From contig NZ_CP034413.3 of NCBI RefSeq assembly GCF_005121165.3, positions 620,001-684,000 of the forward strand: a DNA stretch of 64,000 nucleotides, given 5' to 3'. Positions 42,147-50,881 of this stretch are shown here, in pieces (the first letter of the stretch is position 1; every line of letters starts with the position of its first letter). The notes under the pieces are model-generated. The model saw nothing but the letters and a program-made list of their open reading frames with translations, ran no database searches and was not told where the DNA came from. The position numbers and the translations under genes were made by a program. Source of the DNA: Dysosmobacter welbionis (GTDB lineage Bacteria > Bacillota > Clostridia > Oscillospirales > Oscillospiraceae).

Positions 42147-43526
42147 ATGAACAGGAAACAGAATCTGGAGGTCTTTGCGAAGACACCCGTCCGAAAGGCC
42201 GTGCTGCTGCAGATAGTCCCGGCCGTGGCCAGTCAGATGGTCACGCTGGTCTACAATCTGGCGGACACCTACTTTGTGGGGATGTTGAACGCCCCCCATG
42301 AAACCGCGGCCGTCACTGTGGCCTATCCCTCCTTTCTGATGCTGACCGCCATTTCCAACCTCTTCGGCGTGGGCGGGGCCAGCGCCATCGCCCGGGCCCT
42401 GGGCCGTCAGGACGAGGAGGGCGCCCGGCGGATCGCCGCTGTCTCTCTGGCCGGCGGCCTGCTGTCCGCCCTGCTCTTCTCCGCGGTGTTCCGACTGCTG
42501 GCCGATCCCGTGCTGCACCTGTGCGGCGCCACCGAGGCTACCTATGCTGCTGCCTACGGATACGCCAAATGGGTCGTCATACTGGGCGGCCCCTTCACCA
42601 TTCTCAACACCCTCCTGGCGAATCTGGTCCGGGCGGAGGGCGGCGCCGGAGCCGCCGCCTTCGGGGTCTCCTTCGGCGGCGTCCTGAATATCCTGCTGGA
42701 CCCGCTGTTCGTCCTGCCCCAGTTCCTGGGCCTGGGCGCGGTGGGCGCGGGCATGGCCACGGCCCTCTCCAACGGGGCGGCGGTGGCCTGTTTTGCCGTC
42801 TATCTGGTCCGCCGCCGGGGCGCCACCTATTTGAACCTGCTGCCGGCGAATCTGCGGTATGCCGCCCAGTACCTGCGCCCCATTCTGGCCATCGGCTTCC
42901 CCTCCGCCCTGCAGTATGCGCTGACAGTGGTGGCCACCGCTGCCCAGGCCGACTTTGTATCCCAATACCCCACAGAGGCGGTGGCGGCCCTGGGCATCGT
43001 AAAAAAACTGGACCAGCTGCCCCTGTATTTCTCCATCGGTGTCTCCAACGGACTTCTGCCGCTGCTGGCCTATAACCACGCTGCCGGGAATCACCATCGG
43101 CGTGCGCAGGCCTTCCGGATAGGGAGCCTGATGTCCTTTGGCTTCGCCGTGCTGTGTCTGGTCTGCTATGAGGCGTTTGCCACCCCCCTGGTCTCCCTGT
43201 TCATTGCCGATGCTGCGACAGTCCGCTATGGGGCCGTGTTCCTGCGGTGCATGGTGACGGCAATGCCCATGATGGCCCTGTGCTATCCCATGATCATCCA
43301 GTTCCAGGCCATGGGCAGGGCCAGGGAGTCCCTGGTCTGCTCGATCCTGCGCAAGGGTGTACTGGACATTCCGCTGCTCTATCTCATGGACGCGCTCTTT
43401 CCCCTGTACGGCTGTATGTGGGTGCAGCCCATCGTGGACGCCATCTCGCTGGCCGCAGCCCTGTGGTTTTACCGGGCCATCCAAAGGGGGAGCGCGGCGG
43501 GCGGAACGGCCCCAGCCGGGGCCTGA
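42147..43526 (+). CDS. MATE family efflux transporter, second of four
   Basis: 459 residues, 12 helices. LQIVPAVASQMVTLVYNLADTYFVG (split in helix 1 region) and GGASAIARALGRQDEEGARRIA (loop 2-3) are typical of the DinF/NorM-like group. It starts 43 bases after the first MATE gene with a weak AGGTG site; ATG 42147 is the only start that keeps the normal N-terminus. Distinct in sequence from its neighbours, so it likely exports something else or pairs with it. Confidence 0.9.
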   Translation: MNRKQNLEVFAKTPVRKAVLLQIVPAVASQMVTLVYNLADTYFVGMLNAPHETAAVTVAYPSFLMLTAISNLFGVGGASAIARALGRQDEEGARRIAAVSLAGGLLSALLFSAVFRLLADPVLHLCGATEATYAAAYGYAKWVVILGGPFTILNTLLANLVRAEGGAGAAAFGVSFGGVLNILLDPLFVLPQFLGLGAVGAGMATALSNGAAVACFAVYLVRRRGATYLNLLPANLRYAAQYLRPILAIGFPSALQYALTVVATAAQADFVSQYPTEAVAALGIVKKLDQLPLYFSIGVSNGLLPLLAYNHAAGNHHRRAQAFRIGSLMSFGFAVLCLVCYEAFATPLVSLFIADAATVRYGAVFLRCMVTAMPMMALCYPMIIQFQAMGRARESLVCSILRKGVLDIPLLYLMDALFPLYGCMWVQPIVDAISLAAALWFYRAIQRGSAAGGTAPAGA

Positions 43527-43570
43527 AACCGGCGTGAGCAAAACGGAACTGTAAGGAGGAGAACGAATCC

Positions 43571-44937
43571 GTGGCAAGCAAGGAGCACGATTTTTCCGTC
43601 GGCAGCATTCCCCGCAACATCATTTCGCTGGCGCTGCCCATGACGGCTGCCCAGCTCATCAACGTGCTGTACAGCGTGGTGGACCGCATCTACCTGGGGC
43701 GGCTCCCCGGGCATCTGGCTCTGACGGGCCTGGGGCTGACGCTGCCCATCATCTCCATCGTGATGGGCTTTGCCAACCTGTGCGGCACGGGGGGCGCCCC
43801 CTGTGCTCCATCTACCGGGGCAAGGGCGAGGAGGAAGAGGCCGAGCGGATCATGGGCAACGCCTTCACCCTTCTGCTGATTTTCGGCGCCGCTGTCACAG
43901 GGGTGTTCCTGCTGTTCCGGCATCCCCTGCTCTACCTGTTCGGCGCCAGTGACGCCACCTATCCCTATGCCGAGGCGTACATGACCATCTATCTGCTGGG
44001 GACCGTCTTTGTCATGATCGGCCTGGGGATGAATCCCTTCATCACGTCTCAGGGCTTCGGCCGCACCGGGATGATGACCGTGGGCCTGGGGGCGGTGGTC
44101 AACATCGTGCTGGATCCGGTCTTCATCTTCGCCCTGGACATGGGGGTGCGGGGCGCGGCGCTGGCCACCGTAATCGCCCAGGGCTGCTCCGCCGTGTGGG
44201 TACTGAAATTCCTCACCGGGCGGAAGGCCATCCTGCGGCTCCGCCTGCGGAATCTGGCGCTGGGCGCCGGGCGGGTGAAATCCATCGTGGCCCTGGGCCT
44301 GTCCGGCTTCTTCATGAATCTCACCAACAGTCTGGTGCAGGTGGTGTGCAACGCCACGCTCCAGGCATACGGCGGCGACCTGTACGTAGGCGTGATGACC
44401 ATCATCAACTCCCTGCGGGAGGTGTTCTTCATGCCGGTGCAGGGGCTCACCAACGGCGCCCAGCCGGTCACCGGGTACAACTACGGCGCCGGCCGATACA
44501 GCCGCGTCCGGAGCTCCATCCGCTTCAGCGTGGCGGTGACGGTTGGTTACGCCGCTGTCTTCTGGGCCGCCGCCATGTTGTTCCCCGGGCTTTTGATCCG
44601 GGTCTTCAACAGTGAGCCGGAGGTGGTGGCTGCCGGCATCCCCGCCCTGCGCATTTACTTCTGCCTGTTTATCCCCATGTCCCTCCAAATGGCGGGGCAG
44701 GGTGTGTTCGTGAGCCTGGGGCGCTCCAAGCAGGCGGTTTTCTTCTCTCTGCTGCGCAAAGCCATCATCAATGCGCCGCTGACGGTCGTTCTGCCTATCT
44801 GGATGGGCACCACCGGCGTATTCACAGCCGAGGCCATCTCCCAGCTGGTAGGCGGCCTGGCCTGCAGCCTCACCATGTATTTCACCGTGTACCGTCCCCT
44901 GGGCCGCCTGCCGGACCGCCCGCCGGAGAACATCTGA
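43571..44937 (+). pseudogene. MATE family efflux transporter, third of four, broken by one-base shift
   Basis: From GTG 43571 (AAGGAGGAGAACGAATCC upstream) the frame gives the N-terminal 77 residues (NIISLALPMTAAQLINVLY, FANLCGTGGAP), then runs out; the rest, CSIYRGKGEEEEAERIMGN to the end at 44937, is one frame over. The MATE family has GGAPLxSI at this place, so one C is missing in the CCCCC at 43797-43801. Restored length is about 455 residues. The frame after the break is otherwise flawless. Probably intact in the cell; follows the second MATE gene by 44 bases. Confidence 0.82.
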
Positions 44938-44995
44938 GACCCGGTTGCCGCGCCGTTGTTCCCTCTCTTACTCCCACAGACTCGCAAGAAAAAGC

Positions 44996-45040
44996 GGAGG
45001 CGCTTTTGGAGGTTTTTCCAAAAGCGCCTCCTCTGCCTGT
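44996..45040 (+). terminator. Terminator after the third MATE gene
   Basis: GGAGGCGCTTTTGGA-GGTTTT-TCCAAAAGCGCCTCC; strong stem, short T-run only in the loop. It separates the marR-MATE unit from the fourth MATE gene, which has its own promoter. Confidence 0.6.
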
Positions 45041-45058
45041 TCCGGCCCCCTGCGCGTC

Positions 45059-45087
45059 TTGACAAACAGTTCCGGCCCGGCTATAAT
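45059..45087 (+). promoter_or_regulatory. Consensus promoter of the MATE-DarA fusion
   Basis: -35 TTGACA (45059-45064), 17-base spacer, -10 TATAAT (45082-45087): a perfect sigma-A consensus, about 75 bases before the start codon. Confidence 0.85.
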
Positions 45088-45161
45088 CTTCCCCGCAAGT
45101 CCCGGCCGCCCCTCTGCGGGAGGTTGGAAGATCCCGAACCTGTTAGGAGCACCGCCATATC

Positions 45162-46847
45162 ATGAGAGCATCCTCTGCATACAGCCTCTTTGATACAGAG
45201 AGTGTCTGGGCCATCCTGATGCGGATCGCGCCTCCGGTCATGCTGGCCCAGCTGATCCAGGCCATGTACAACATCGTGGACAGCTATTTTGTGGGCCAGT
45301 TCTCCAGTGACGGCCTCACCGCCCTCTCCATCGTCTACCCTGTTCAACTGATCGTCACCGCCATCGCTGTCGGCACCGGCGTGGGCGTCAATACCCTGAT
45401 GTCCCGGTACGACGGCCAGGGGAACCACCACCTAGCCGACCGGACCGCCGGAACAGGGACGGTCCTGGCGCTGATCAGTTGGCTGATCTTCGCCGTATTG
45501 AGCGGCCTGCTGATGCGCCCCTTTGCCGCGATCTCCACGGAGTCCTCCTCCGTGGCGGACCTTGCCGTGACATACGGTACCATCGTCTGCGTGGGCAGTC
45601 CGGGTGTGTTTCTGGAGAGTACCTGGAGCAAGGTCCACCAAGCCCGCGGCAACATGCGCCTGCCCATGTTGGCCCAGATCGCCGGCGCCGCGGCCAATAT
45701 CGTGCTGGACCCGATTCTGATCTTCGGCCTTGGCCCGGCACCGGCGCTGGGAGTGGCCGGTGCCGCCTTTGCTACGGTGTCAGGCCAGGTGCTGGCGGCG
45801 CTCATTGTTGTCTCCGGATTCCGGAAGCCGCCCCCCATCCGGGTGTTCCGCTCCTATGCGGCCAAGATCTACCGGTTGGGATTTCCCTCCATCTTCATGC
45901 AGCTTCTGTTCACGGTCTATATCATGGCCCTGAACATGATCCTGGCCGGCTTTTCCGATGACGCCGTGACGGTCCTGGGCCTGTATTACAAGGTGCAGTC
46001 CTTCTTCTTCATCCCCCTCTCCGGACTCCAGACCTGCATCGTCCCCCTGCTGAGCTATACATACGCCAAGGGTGCCTACGGCCGCTGCCGCCGGGTGGTG
46101 AAGAACTCCGTCCTGCTGGCCATGTCCTTCATGCTGGTGGGGATCGCCTGCTTCGAGCTGATCCCGGAACAGCTGCTGCGCATTTTCACCGCGGAGCCCG
46201 CGGTCCTGGAGATCGGCGTCCAAGCCTTCCACATCATCGGCATCAGCTTTCTGCCCGCCGTGCCCTCCCTGATCCTGCCGGTCTTTTTCCAGGCCATCGG
46301 GGCGGCGCTGCCCAGCGTCCTGCTCTCCCTGACCAGGCAGATCTTCTGCCTGATTCCCGTATTCTGGCTCTTCTCCAGGATCGATCTGGCCTACACGTGG
46401 CTGGCCTTTCCCATTGCGGAAGTCGTGACCGGAACGCTGGGCCTGTGCTTCTATCTCCACCGCATCCACATCTGGGACCGCTGCAAGGGCGCGGCCCTGA
46501 AACCCGAACGCAAAGGAGCGACTGCCATGAAACTCATCACCGCCATCGTCAACAGACGGGACACCAGCGAGGTCTGCGCCGCCCTGACAGACGCCGGCTT
46601 TTACTTCACCCGCATGGCCTCCACCGGTGGTTTTCTCACCGGCGGCAACTCCACGCTGCTGATCGGCACAGAGGAGGACCGGGTGCCCCAGGCCATCGCC
46701 ATCATCCGCCAGAACTGCTCCCGCCGGACGGAGAAGATCTCCTCCAACGTGCAGCTGGCCACGCCCTCTGCGGCCTATCCCACGGAGGTGACCGTAGGCG
46801 GTGCCACGCTGTTCGTCTCCGATGTGACGCAGTTTGAAAAGATCTGA
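45162..46847 (+). CDS. MATE family transporter fused to a c-di-AMP receptor (DarA/PstA-like) domain
   Basis: 561 residues. Residues 1-450 are a complete 12-helix MATE transporter (APPVMLAQLIQAMYNIVD; FPSIFMQLLFTVYIMAL at the second half). Residues 456-561 are a PII-like c-di-AMP receptor domain of the DarA/PstA type: MKLITAIVNRRDTSEV, MASTGGFLTGGNSTLLIG and EVTVGGATLFVSDV match the family blocks, including the ligand-loop TGGFL and GN. The join ALKPERKGATA contains AAAGGAG 8 bases before the domain's own ATG (46527), so a free receptor may also be made. Stop-free in this frame, so fusion is real as sequenced. c-di-AMP gating of efflux is inference. Confidence 0.85.
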   Translation: MRASSAYSLFDTESVWAILMRIAPPVMLAQLIQAMYNIVDSYFVGQFSSDGLTALSIVYPVQLIVTAIAVGTGVGVNTLMSRYDGQGNHHLADRTAGTGTVLALISWLIFAVLSGLLMRPFAAISTESSSVADLAVTYGTIVCVGSPGVFLESTWSKVHQARGNMRLPMLAQIAGAAANIVLDPILIFGLGPAPALGVAGAAFATVSGQVLAALIVVSGFRKPPPIRVFRSYAAKIYRLGFPSIFMQLLFTVYIMALNMILAGFSDDAVTVLGLYYKVQSFFFIPLSGLQTCIVPLLSYTYAKGAYGRCRRVVKNSVLLAMSFMLVGIACFELIPEQLLRIFTAEPAVLEIGVQAFHIIGISFLPAVPSLILPVFFQAIGAALPSVLLSLTRQIFCLIPVFWLFSRIDLAYTWLAFPIAEVVTGTLGLCFYLHRIHIWDRCKGAALKPERKGATAMKLITAIVNRRDTSEVCAALTDAGFYFTRMASTGGFLTGGNSTLLIGTEEDRVPQAIAIIRQNCSRRTEKISSNVQLATPSAAYPTEVTVGGATLFVSDVTQFEKI

Positions 46848-46886
46848 GCCGCCCGCCATATCCGGCGGCCGGGCACAAGCAGGACG

Positions 46887-46930
46887 AAGCGATCCCCCTC
46901 AGTGTGTGCACTGAGGGGGATCGCTTTTTG
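46887..46930. terminator. Bidirectional terminator
   Basis: AAGCGATCCCCCTCAGTG/CACTGAGGGGGATCGCTT followed by TTT, between the MATE-DarA gene and apbE, which converge. Confidence 0.9.
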
Positions 46931-46942
46931 CATCAAGATCGA

Positions 46943-47893
46943 TCAGGCAGGGGCGAACGCCGCGCCCGGAGACGCGGCCACAGTCCCATCCTCCCGTACG
47001 GCCACATATTCGATCATCTCGCCGCTGTCCCTGCGCAGCCGGTCCACCAGAACGCCGCCCTCCTCTTCCCCCAGGATGAAAAAGGCAGTGGAGAGCAGGT
47101 CTGTGTAAACAGGCCGCGAGGACAGGATGGAGACGCTCTTCAGTGTCAGCGGCATGGGGTACCCGGTCCGCGGGTCCAGCAGATGGTGGTACACGGTCCC
47201 ATTCTTCTGGAAGCTGTGCTCATACCAGGAGGATGTGGCGATGCCCGCGTCCTGGAGCTGCACCGTCCCAAACACCGAGCCGGTGTTGTCCGGGTCCCGG
47301 ATCGCCACCTTCCACGGCCGGGTCCCGCCCTGCGCGTCCTGGTGCGCGCCGATCACAAACAGGTTCCCGCCGTAGTCCAGCACGGCCTGCCGGACGCCGC
47401 CCTGCCGCAGGCGGTCCACGGTCAGACCCAGGGCGAAGCCCTTCCCGGCTGCGCCCGGATCCAAACCGATTCCAGAAAGATCAAACGTCACGGTCCGCGT
47501 ATTCCGGTCCAGGCGGACGTGCTGATAGCCCACCCGGTCCAGCACCGCCCGGATGCGCTCCGCAGAGGGGATCCGGGGCGTCTGGGACAGAAAATCCCAC
47601 AGCTTTACCACCGGCCCCACCGTGGGGTCGAATGCTCCGCTGGACAGGCGGCAGATCTCCAGGTTCTGCTCCAGGAAGGTGTACAGGGTCTCAGAGACCG
47701 GCACAGCCTCGCCGGGCCGGATGTCCCGGCAGAGCCTGGAAAGCTCTGAGTCGGGATCGAACATGCTGAGGGTGCGCTCCAGCCCGTGGGCCTCCTCCTC
47801 GCACTGCTCCAGCAGCTGCTCCCCGTCCTCCGGGATTTCCGCCGCGATGCGGCAGAGGGTGTCGTACGCCAAAAATGCGCGGGTATGCTCCAT
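46943..47893 (-). CDS. apbE: FAD:protein FMN transferase ApbE
   Basis: 316 residues. Transfers FMN from FAD to a Thr/Ser of target proteins. Family blocks: GAFDPTVGPVVKLWDF (about 86-101), GLDPGAAGKGFAL (about 142-154), VLDYGGNLFVIG (about 170-181), HHLLDPRTGYPM (about 240-251) and STAFFILG with an acidic metal-site Asp (YTDLLSTAFF). There is no signal peptide or lipobox, so it acts in the cytoplasm, unlike many ApbE. It is the last gene of the minus-strand operon that encodes three FMN-binding-like proteins, its likely substrates. ATG 47893 follows GGAAAACCGTT. Confidence 0.9.
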   Translation of the reverse strand: MEHTRAFLAYDTLCRIAAEIPEDGEQLLEQCEEEAHGLERTLSMFDPDSELSRLCRDIRPGEAVPVSETLYTFLEQNLEICRLSSGAFDPTVGPVVKLWDFLSQTPRIPSAERIRAVLDRVGYQHVRLDRNTRTVTFDLSGIGLDPGAAGKGFALGLTVDRLRQGGVRQAVLDYGGNLFVIGAHQDAQGGTRPWKVAIRDPDNTGSVFGTVQLQDAGIATSSWYEHSFQKNGTVYHHLLDPRTGYPMPLTLKSVSILSSRPVYTDLLSTAFFILGEEEGGVLVDRLRRDSGEMIEYVAVREDGTVAASPGAAFAPA

Positions 47894-47920
47894 AACGGTT
47901 TTCCTTTCCGGTTCTTGTCT

Positions 47921-48861
47921 TTACTGGAAAACGCCGTCCTTGCGCATCTCCTCCAGGACAACCTTGGCCATCCGCAGGTAGTTGATGAACGCAGGATACA
48001 TCGGCCGGTTCTTGGGATCCATATCCAGATGCGCATGGTCTGGGTTGGGATTGTCCCAGATCATGCCCATATCCCGTCCGGCGGCGTGGGGCAGGCCGGT
48101 CAGATCCAGCATGTTCTGGGTGGCGCAGACCTTCAGGTTCAGGTTGTCCATCTGGGTGCGGAAGCCCACCAGGAAGGCGTGGCGGTCCCAGCCGGAGGGG
48201 AACGGATCCTCATAGGCGGGGCAGTCGTATTTGGACTGGCGGTAGTACTTTTTCAGCTCGGGGTGGACGATGTCCTCCTCGTTGTCTGCGAAGATCTCGT
48301 CAAAGCGGCAGGAGCGGATCCTGCCGTTCTCCACCACCACCTTCAGCCAGCCGGTGAGGCCGTAGCCATAGTCCTCGGAATAGCTGTACAGCTTCTTGGA
48401 GGAGGGCTCGTCCAGCTCCTTGTCCAGCTTGGCCGCGAAGGTCAGCAGCTTCTTCACGCTGCCGGAGGCGCTGGCCACCAGATCGAAGTCTCCGCTCAGG
48501 CTCTGTTTCTCCAGCATCTGCTGCTCCACGTACTGCATACCCATGGTCAGCACGGAGCCGGCCTTCTGCATCCGGGGCTTCGTGTACTGCCAGAAGCTGT
48601 AGCTGGAGCGGCGCTTGGAGATGCCCTGGTACAGGTGGTTGTAATAGGAGGGAGCCGTGATCTCATTGAGCTCCACAAAGATCAGCTTGCCGTCGGCCTT
48701 CACCGCCTCCACAATGCCCAGGTGACCCGGATCGGCGGGAAACTCCCCCTCTACGCCGGGATAGTAGGGCGGGAACCGTTCCTCGATCCGATAGTAGTCA
48801 CCCTTCAGCATCCCCTTGGGGGCTGGACGGACCAGACGGGCTTCTTTCCTGCGTTATCCAT
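47921..48861 (-). pseudogene. FMN-binding-like protein, paralogue C, broken by one-base shift
   Basis: 313 residues when restored. ATG 48861 follows GGAGGAACGAAC and begins MDNAGKKPVWSVQPP; the frame then breaks in GGGGG at 48818-48822 and resumes as KGMLKGDYYRIEE. Paralogues A and B read VQPPMGLVKGDYYR and AQPQYKGLVKGDYYH here, so one base is missing. Two tandem FMN-binding-like repeats: first ends in DLVASAS (about 127-133), a degenerate flavin-attachment motif; second around GWLKVVVENGRIRSC and LDLTGLP. No signal peptide. Function unknown; part of the ABC/ApbE operon. Probably intact in the cell. Confidence 0.7.
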
Positions 48862-48873
48862 GTTCGTTCCTCC

Positions 48874-49869
48874 TTACTTCACGGCACCGTCCTTGACCAT
48901 CTCGTCGTGAACGATCTTGGCCAGGCGCAGATAGTTGTTCCACACGGGAGAGCGGGGCCGGGTGACAGAACGGGCGGTGGCGTCGCTGTTGGAGACGAGT
49001 GCCACATCGTCCTTGTGGGGCTTGTCCCACACCACGCCCATGTCCGGGCCCTCCACGCAGGGCAGTCCGGTGATATCGAACATATCCTGTGTTTCGCAGA
49101 CCTTCTTGTTGATGGCATCGGACTGGTCCTTGAAGCACACCAGCCAGGCGTGGCGGTCCCAGCCGGAGGGGAACGGGTCCTCATAGGTAGTGGAGAAATA
49201 CTTGGACTGACGGTAGAACTGCTTCAGGTCGTCGTAAACAATATCTTTGGTGTGGTCGGCGAAGATCTCATCGTAGAAGCACCTAACGATCTTGCCGTCC
49301 TCCACCACCACCTGGAGCCAGCCGGTGATACCGTAGCCGTAATCCTCGGTGTAGCCGTAGTACCGCTGCTTCTTGTGGTTGGAGTCCTTCCGCTGAGCGG
49401 ACACGTCGTCCTTCAGGCCGATCATGTTCTTCATGGAGAAGGAGGCACCGGTCAGTAGGTCATAGTCAGCGTCCAGGTCCTGCTTTTCCAGGATCTGGTC
49501 CTCCACATATTTGAAGCCGTTGGCCAGCACCCGCCCATAGGCCACGCTGCGGCGCTTGTCATGGAAGTCCTGGAAGAACTGGAACTCCGTGCGGCGCTTG
49601 CTGACATTCTGGAAGTGGCGGACATAGTAGTTGCCCATGGTAGTCTCGTTGAACTCGGCGAAGGCGATCTTGCCGTCGTCGTCAAACACCACGTCCAGCT
49701 CGCCCTTGTGGCCGGGGTCGCCCCAGCGGCCGCTGTACCGCAGCTCGGCGTGATAGTAATCGCCCTTGACCAGGCCCTTGTACTGGGGCTGCGCCGTCCA
49801 GTCGATCAGCTCGCTCTCGTTGTCCTCATGCCAGGGGCCCAGCCCCAGCCATCTCGTCTTGTCAATCAT
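48874..49869 (-). CDS. FMN-binding-like protein, paralogue B
   Basis: 331 residues, no signal peptide or membrane helix. Two repeats that look like FMN-binding (NqrC/RnfG-type) domains: GELDVVFDDDGKIAFAEFNE with DLLTGASFS (137-145), where Ser143 sits at the place of the flavinylated Thr in SGAT motifs, and GWLQVVVEDGKIVRCFYDE with FDITGLP, which lacks it. The block YRQSKYFSTTYEDPFPSGWDRHAW is shared with paralogue C. ATG 49869 follows AAGGAGGAATTTGAC. Inferred cytoplasmic flavoprotein served by the ApbE two genes down; reaction unknown. Confidence 0.72.
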   Translation of the reverse strand: MIDKTRWLGLGPWHEDNESELIDWTAQPQYKGLVKGDYYHAELRYSGRWGDPGHKGELDVVFDDDGKIAFAEFNETTMGNYYVRHFQNVSKRRTEFQFFQDFHDKRRSVAYGRVLANGFKYVEDQILEKQDLDADYDLLTGASFSMKNMIGLKDDVSAQRKDSNHKKQRYYGYTEDYGYGITGWLQVVVEDGKIVRCFYDEIFADHTKDIVYDDLKQFYRQSKYFSTTYEDPFPSGWDRHAWLVCFKDQSDAINKKVCETQDMFDITGLPCVEGPDMGVVWDKPHKDDVALVSNSDATARSVTRPRSPVWNNYLRLAKIVHDEMVKDGAVK

Positions 49870-49897
49870 GTCAAATTCCTCCTTATGATTCTGTCCG

Positions 49898-50881
49898 TCA
49901 CTTGGACGGGGTTTGCTCTTCCAGGGCGCCGGCCCGGCAGCAGGCGCAGAAGTGGCCGCTGCCGAAGTCCCGCAGCGCCAGGTCCCGGCCGGTGCAGCCC
50001 TCCCGGGCGTACAGGCAGCGTTTGGCAAAGCGGCAGCCCGGCTCCGGGTCAATAGGGCTTTGAAGTTCGCCGATGAGCTTCACCCGCTGCATTTTCTGCC
50101 GGCTGCTGGGGATGGGAATGGCAGACAGCAGAGCCTGGGAATAGGGATGCAGTGGCTGGCGGAACAGCTCCGCGGAATCCGCTGTCTCCACCAACTGGCC
50201 CAGGTACATCACCGCGATCTTATCGGAGAAGAACTTCACCACCGACAAGTCATGGGTGATAAAGAGATAGGTCAGGTGGAACTCCGCCTGCAGATCCTTC
50301 AGCAGGTTCAGGACCTGGGCCTGGATGGACACGTCCAGCGAGGACACCGGCTCGTCGCAGACGATGAACTGGGGCTGCAGGGACAGCGCCCGGGCGATGC
50401 CCACCCGCTGGCGGCGGCCGCCGTCCAGCTCGTGGGGATAGGCGTTGAACAGCCGGGCGGAGAGGCCCACCACGTCCATCAGCCGGGAGACCTCCTTATC
50501 CAGCTCCGCACGGCTTTGGGCCTTTGCGTGAATCCGCAGCGGTTCCCCGATGATCTCCCCAATGGACATCCGGGGGTTCAGGGAGGAGAACGGGTCCTGG
50601 AAGATGATCTGCAGATCCTTGCGCAGGTCGTGAAGCTGCTTCTTATTCATCTTGCAGATGTCCTGTCCGTTGAACAAGATCTCGCCGCTGGTGGACTGGT
50701 GCAGGCCCAAGATCAGCCGTCCGATGGTGGACTTGCCGCAGCCGGACTCCCCCACCAGGCCCAGCGTCTCGCCTCTCCGAATGGAAAAGTTGACGCCGTC
50801 CACCGCATGAAGGGTGCCGGTGGGGCTTTTGAAATACTTCTTCAGGTCCCGGACTTCCAGGATGATATCCTTATCTGCCAT
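49898..50881 (-). CDS. Dpp/Opp-type ABC transporter ATP-binding protein F
   Basis: 327 residues. Walker A GESGCGKST (about 43-51), signature LDGGRRQRVGIARAL (about 153-167, Asp-Gly in place of Ser-Gly, as seen in some DppF), Walker B FIVCDEPVSSLD (about 174-185). The C-terminal oligopeptide domain has a Cys-rich stretch (CRFAKRCLYAREGC, HFCACC) that in related OppD/F can hold an Fe-S cluster. It powers import by the two permeases upstream. ATG 50881 overlaps the stop of the D subunit. Confidence 0.9.
   Translation of the reverse strand: MADKDIILEVRDLKKYFKSPTGTLHAVDGVNFSIRRGETLGLVGESGCGKSTIGRLILGLHQSTSGEILFNGQDICKMNKKQLHDLRKDLQIIFQDPFSSLNPRMSIGEIIGEPLRIHAKAQSRAELDKEVSRLMDVVGLSARLFNAYPHELDGGRRQRVGIARALSLQPQFIVCDEPVSSLDVSIQAQVLNLLKDLQAEFHLTYLFITHDLSVVKFFSDKIAVMYLGQLVETADSAELFRQPLHPYSQALLSAIPIPSSRQKMQRVKLIGELQSPIDPEPGCRFAKRCLYAREGCTGRDLALRDFGSGHFCACCRAGALEEQTPSK

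Noticed and set aside
46397-46837. Second reading frame over the MATE-DarA joint
   Set aside because: Stop-free but has no family match and is GC-skew noise; the DarA blocks are in the main frame.
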